The notes under the pieces are model-generated. The model searched no databases. It was not told the DNA's origin and saw only the letters and a program-made list of their open reading frames with translations. Of a DNA stretch of 64,000 bases, positions 60,290-64,000 are shown in pieces; the first letter of the stretch is position 1, and the number at the start of each line of letters is the position of its first letter. The DNA lies in NCBI GenBank assembly GCA_900290245.1, contig OKRB01000103.1, positions 17,756-81,755 of the forward strand, written 5' to 3'. The position numbers and the translations under genes were made by a program. The stretch is from Candidatus Sulfuritelmatomonas gaucii (lineage in GTDB: Bacteria > Acidobacteriota > Terriglobia > Terriglobales > Acidobacteriaceae).

Positions 60290-60607
60290 TCAGGCTTCAG
60301 GCGACCGCGACCCACCCCTGGTGCCTTTCCGCGCGGTGTAGCACGACCGGCAAAATACCGGCCGATCCCCTCGCGGCTCGAAAGGAACGGTGGTCGGCTG
60401 GCCACAACCCGAACAAATCACAGGTGTTCCCTGTGAAGGAGCCGAACGGTAGCCGGAATCTCCCTGTGCGTTTTTCTTTGCTTGGCGGCAAGGTCTGCAT
60501 CGCTTCGGGATCGAGTAACCGCGTTCTTGAAAAAACGCTTGATCGGCAGCACTGAAGATAAATTCCTGCCCACAGTCGCTGCAAGTAATTTGCATGTCTC
60601 CGGCCAT
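60290..60607 (-). CDS. small zinc-ribbon protein with four CxxC knuckles
   Basis: ITCSDCGQEFIFSAADQAFFQERGYSIPKRCRPCRQAKK..ICSGCGQ..FCRSCY. Confidence 0.8.
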   Translation of the reverse strand: MAGDMQITCSDCGQEFIFSAADQAFFQERGYSIPKRCRPCRQAKKNAQGDSGYRSAPSQGTPVICSGCGQPTTVPFEPRGDRPVFCRSCYTARKGTRGGSRSPEA

Positions 60608-60791
60608 AGGTCTCCTTGTTGAGGAATTGTACAGCCCATTTGCCCTTTTCCGGCAAGGATTCTTTTAAGAAAGAAAAGCTTACCGTGAAATCTTGATGTC
60701 CTTTCCCGGCTTCCTGCCCGGCTGCCGCTGTATAGTTCACTGCAACGGGGCGAAACGCCGGTTTGTACAACTTTTCGGCATTTGCGGCAGC

Positions 60792-61427
60792 ATGAACAAA
60801 GCACCCAATCCGGAATACGAGGCCGAGTGCATTCGTCGCATTCTGGCAGGGGAAAAACAGTTGTTTCATGAGCTGATCCGCCCTTGTGAGCGAAGCATTT
60901 ACTTCCTGCTGTTCTCGCTTTTGCGCAATGAAGCCGATGCCGAAGACGCGGCCCAGGAAGCTGTGCTCAAGGTCTATCGCAACCTTCACCTGTTCCGAGG
61001 GGAGTCGCAGTTCCGCACCTGGGTGCTCTCCATCGCCAGAAACGAAGGCTTGGGCCGCCTGCGCAGGGCAGAGAACCGCCGCGAGGACTCGCTGGACGCC
61101 CTCATGGACGATCAGGCCGGAGACTTCACGCCGGCCATCCTGACAAGTTGGCGCGAGGTGCCGGCTGAGGCTCTGGAGCGCAAGGAACTCGGAATGGTGC
61201 TGCGCCAGGCCATCGACGGCCTGCCCGCGATTTACCGTAACGTCGTGCTTTTGAGGGACATCGAAGAGATGGATGCACGCGAAACCGCCGCCGTACTGGG
61301 AATTGCCGAGGGAGCCGTGAAGGTTCGGCTGCACCGGGCGCGCGCCCTGTTGCAGCGCAGCCTGGCTCCGAAACTGAAAGGGTTTGTCCCCAAACGGGCA
61401 GGCAAGCTGTTTGGGTGGGCCAGATGA
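60792..61427 (+). CDS. ECF-family RNA polymerase sigma factor
   Basis: EADAEDAAQEAVLKVYRNLHLFRGESQFRTWVLSIARNEGL; GLPAIYRNVVLLRDIEEMDARETAAVLGIAEGAVKVRLHRARALLQ. Confidence 0.94.
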   Translation: MNKAPNPEYEAECIRRILAGEKQLFHELIRPCERSIYFLLFSLLRNEADAEDAAQEAVLKVYRNLHLFRGESQFRTWVLSIARNEGLGRLRRAENRREDSLDALMDDQAGDFTPAILTSWREVPAEALERKELGMVLRQAIDGLPAIYRNVVLLRDIEEMDARETAAVLGIAEGAVKVRLHRARALLQRSLAPKLKGFVPKRAGKLFGWAR

Positions 61428-61669
61428 GGATCGACTGCAAGCACGTGTGGGAACACATCTCCGCCTACATCGATGGCGAGGTGAACGTGGTTCTGCGCGC
61501 CGAAATCGACAAGCATCTGGAGACCTGCGAAATCTGCTCGGCCGTGCTGGATTCGACGCGCAATGTGGTCGTTTTGGTAGCCGACGACCGCATCTTTGAG
61601 CTGCCCGCCGGCTTCAGCCACCGGCTGCATGAAAGGCTGGAACGGGAATTGGAAGCTTCAGGGCCTTAG
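61424..61669 (+). CDS. zinc-finger (ZAS-type) anti-sigma factor
   Basis: MRIDCKHVWEHISAYIDGEVNVVLRAEIDKHLETCEICSAVLD; ATGA overlap with sigma gene. Confidence 0.88.
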   Translation: MRIDCKHVWEHISAYIDGEVNVVLRAEIDKHLETCEICSAVLDSTRNVVVLVADDRIFELPAGFSHRLHERLERELEASGP

Positions 61670-61699
61670 AAGCTTCCACTGGCTCTGCCCGCCGTGCGG

Positions 61700-62134
61700 C
61701 TATTGCCGGCTTGTTTGCGCAGCGCCGGGAGCGAATGGGTTGCGATTTACGATGGGATGCGCCCAAAGTTCAACGCCGACGAGCAGCAGGGTCAAGATCG
61801 CGATCGCCACTTGCGCCCTTTCGGAGCGCCGCTGCTTCTTCGTGATTTCGCGCTGCCGCCATTGCGATTCCGGTCGTGAGCGCAGATGCAGTATCCATGC
61901 CAGCACAGCGAGATTCACCACCGAACCAACTACGGCCAGCGTAAGCATGGGAATACGGATGGCATCGCGGTGGAAGGAGAGTATCGGGATGGCGATGCCG
62001 CCGGCGAAAAGCGCGGCAAGTCCAATACCGAGGCGAATGCCGTTGATGGTCAGCACCGCCGTGCAAAAGCTCTGCAACAGCGCCATTGCCACGCTCGCGC
62101 CCGACAAGACGCTTAATCCTTTTGTGTTTTCCAA
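61700..62134 (-). CDS. hypothetical four-TM membrane protein
   Basis: hydrophobic segments LLQSFCTAVLTING, LGIGLAALFAGGIAIPIL, MLTLAVVGSVVNLAVLAWIL, VAIAILTLLLVGVELWAH; TTG start assumed. Confidence 0.5.
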   Translation of the reverse strand: MENTKGLSVLSGASVAMALLQSFCTAVLTINGIRLGIGLAALFAGGIAIPILSFHRDAIRIPMLTLAVVGSVVNLAVLAWILHLRSRPESQWRQREITKKQRRSERAQVAIAILTLLLVGVELWAHPIVNRNPFAPGAAQTSRQ

Positions 62135-62417
62135 ATGGCCTCCGCGGCAGGAAAGTTCCAGGCAGGGGTTCCAACAGGGTAGCGCAACAGCCACATGGAC
62201 GCCAATGCGAAATTTCAGGATTTTCCGGTCCCGGAACGGCCGCATCCCGCAACAAAAATTCATTTGCCAGCAGCGCAATTCTCTGTAACCATTTCGTGGG
62301 CCCTTCACTCCAAGGTTGCGTACCACTCATCCTGCGGGACGGACCCAAACCGCTCCTGCCTCGCCACACAACTCGCGGACACCCTCCGCCCAAATCCCCA
62401 AGTGAGGTCCAATCATT

Positions 62418-62708
62418 ATGAAGAACCAGTTGAATGCACTGCTCTTGTCGGCTGCATTGGCCGGGCTCACCGGTGGAACCACCGTTGCGGTCCATGCCCA
62501 GACTACGAATGGTGCCACCACCGTAAAGGCGATGAAAGCCGGCCTTCGCTACAACACCAACGCTGACACCCCAAAGCACTCCTGTAAAGGCAAGAACGAC
62601 TGCAAAGGACAGGGCGGCTGCAAGAGCAGCGACAACGGATGCAAAGGCAAGAACAGCTGCAAGGGCAAGGGCGGCTGCGCTACCGATGGCTCTCCGATGC
62701 CTGACTAA
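62418..62708 (+). CDS. bufA: bufferin-like Cys-rich RiPP precursor
   Basis: signal peptide; HSCKGKNDCKGQGGCKSSDNGCKGKNSCKGKGGC, six Cys in two C-x5-C-x5-C repeats; next to DUF692 gene; RBS GTGAGG. Confidence 0.85.
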   Translation: MKNQLNALLLSAALAGLTGGTTVAVHAQTTNGATTVKAMKAGLRYNTNADTPKHSCKGKNDCKGQGGCKSSDNGCKGKNSCKGKGGCATDGSPMPD

Positions 62709-62826
62709 CAACGTCGTGTTCCGGGGATCGGCGGCCGGGCGCGAACGAAACACCTTCCGGCCCGCTGATCCCAGAACATTAATCCCTGATCCCTGACCAC
62801 CAACCACTGATCCCTGATCACTTCTA

Positions 62827-63684
62827 ATGCGCAATCGCTTCAATGCGTTTCAAAACCACGGCGTCGGCATAGGCCTGCGCATTCCGCACTACGACCACAT
62901 CTTTTCCCGCAAACCCGTCGTCGACTGGTTTGAGATCATCTCAGAGAATTTCATGATCGATGCCGGGCGTCCCCTGGCTATGCTCGACCGGATTCTCCAA
63001 CAGTATCGCGTGGTTCAGCACGGCGTATCGATGTATTTCGGCTCGGTCACTGCGCCCGATCCCGAGCACCTGAAGCGCCTGAAAGAGCTGACTCGCCGCA
63101 CCAAGACTCCGTGGCTCAGCGACCATCTCTGCTGGGGATCGGTCGACGGCACCTACACGCACGACCTGCTGCCGCTGCCCTACACCTGGGAAGCTGTGGA
63201 GCGCACCGTCGAGCGCGTGCGCATGGTGCAGGACTATGTCGAGATTCCTGTCGCTGTCGAAAACGTCAGCTCCTACGCGGCGTTTACCGGATCGCAGATG
63301 ACCGAATGGGAGTTCCTGAATGAAGTGGTCGAGCGTGCGGACTGCGGCATTCTACTCGATGTCAACAACATCTATGTCTCCGCGATGAATCACGAGTTCA
63401 ACCCGATGGACTATGTGAATGCCGTGCCTGCGCAGCGCGTGGCGCAGATTCATATCGCCGGCCATTCCAAGTACGAGAAATACATTCTTGACACGCACGA
63501 CCATCCGGTCATTGATCCCGTGTGGCAGCTTTATGCGCGCGCCATCGAGCGCTGCGGACCCACACCGACGCTGCTCGAATGGGATGACCACATTCCGAGC
63601 TTTGAAGAAGTGCACGCTGAGGCGAAGAAGGCTGGGCGCTATCTGCACCGGCAAGTGGCCGAAGTGGCGGAGGCCGCACGATGA
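62827..63684 (+). CDS. bufB: DUF692/MNIO-family iron enzyme (BufB/MbnB-like)
   Basis: GVGIGLRIPHY, DWFEIISENFM, LSDHLCWGSVDG, VENVSSY, LDVNNIYVSAMNH, QIHIAGHS, DTHDHPV, LEWDDHIPSF. Confidence 0.93.
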   Translation: MRNRFNAFQNHGVGIGLRIPHYDHIFSRKPVVDWFEIISENFMIDAGRPLAMLDRILQQYRVVQHGVSMYFGSVTAPDPEHLKRLKELTRRTKTPWLSDHLCWGSVDGTYTHDLLPLPYTWEAVERTVERVRMVQDYVEIPVAVENVSSYAAFTGSQMTEWEFLNEVVERADCGILLDVNNIYVSAMNHEFNPMDYVNAVPAQRVAQIHIAGHSKYEKYILDTHDHPVIDPVWQLYARAIERCGPTPTLLEWDDHIPSFEEVHAEAKKAGRYLHRQVAEVAEAAR

Positions 63685-64000
63685 ATTATCCTGCCGTGGA
63701 GCCTCCGAAGGATCTGGCTGCATTGCAGCGCGAGATGGCCGCGGCCGTCATGCAGCCGCTGACCGCCGATGAATCCATGCACCGGACCACCCGGGACGGC
63801 CGCTCGACGTCGGCTGTCGCGGAGTCGTTCATCGCGCCCAACAGCCGGCTCACGCCGTTCGAACGCCTCGAGATCTACAACCGTCAGTACTGGTTCCGTG
63901 TGCTGGGTTCTCTCGCCGAGGATTTTCCTGGCCTGCGCGCCGTGATCGGCGGCCGGCGCTTTGAAGCGCTCTCCATCGCCTACCTGACCGAACACCCCAG
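63681..64000 (+). CDS. bufC: DUF2063-like MNIO partner protein, truncated by window end
   Basis: MNYPAVEPPKDLAALQREMAAAVMQPL...RLTPFERLEIYNRQYWFRVLGSLAEDFPGLRAVIG; ATGA overlap with bufB. Confidence 0.88.
   Translation, partial: MNYPAVEPPKDLAALQREMAAAVMQPLTADESMHRTTRDGRSTSAVAESFIAPNSRLTPFERLEIYNRQYWFRVLGSLAEDFPGLRAVIGGRRFEALSIAYLTEHP

Noticed and set aside
59721-60341. 206-aa plus-strand ORF between the ABC permease and zinc-ribbon gene
   Set aside because: Overlaps the permease start and is low-complexity Arg/Ser/Ala-rich; likely intergenic.
62270-62417. Shared ECF promoter between sigma gene and bufA
   Set aside because: TGTAAC/TGCAAC-like elements were seen upstream of both, but spacing to any -10-like element was not consistent.
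62086-62421. 111-aa ORF ending at the bufA start
   Set aside because: Overlaps the opposite-strand membrane gene and has no domain; treated as leader region noise.
62560-62695. CKGKN repeats considered as a possible assembly duplication
   Set aside because: The two units differ in DNA and amino acids and match expected bufferin-like Cys spacing, so they are better explained as genuine protein repeats.

Overview
This 64 kb window is GC-rich, densely coding bacterial chromosome. Gene content suggests an Acidobacteriota (Terriglobia-like) genome: Oar-like TonB receptors with an N-terminal carboxypeptidase-regulatory domain, GH3/GH51/GH127 enzymes, HisKA kinases with a KdpD-like membrane domain, and short GGGAACAG-type intergenic repeats. 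That assignment is inference only. No rRNA, tRNA, CRISPR array or transposase was recognised. Main blocks: (1) 0.4-12 kb, nitrogen metabolism: threonine aldolase, three different glutamine synthetases in a row, Ser/Thr kinase, PP2C phosphatase, APC permease, porin. (2) 12.3-14.6 kb, a divergent KdpD/KdpE-like two-component system. (3) 14.7-23 kb, housekeeping genes (apt, acyP, trpG, trpE, gdh) and secreted proteins. (4) 23.2-41.8 kb, a carbohydrate locus (GH127, GH3, TonB receptor, cupin, Hyi-like isomerase, LarA-like Ni-pincer racemase/epimerase, split transketolase, one-cysteine Asp/Glu-racemase-like protein, MFS transporter, GntR regulator, GH51). The LarA/transketolase/racemase-like operon is a good candidate for an undescribed sugar-acid pathway. 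(5) 41.9-46.7 kb, an ASPIC/UnbV gene remnant, a strong hairpin, and a TonB receptor gene broken by three exact frameshifting tandem duplications (38, 31 and 4 bp), with a 68-bp tandem duplication nearby. (6) 46.9-59.8 kb, cytochrome c, pgsA, RND efflux operon, ABC exporter. (7) 60.8-64 kb, ECF sigma/anti-sigma pair followed by a bufferin-type RiPP locus: six-Cys precursor, DUF692/MNIO enzyme and DUF2063-like partner, cut off by the window edge.
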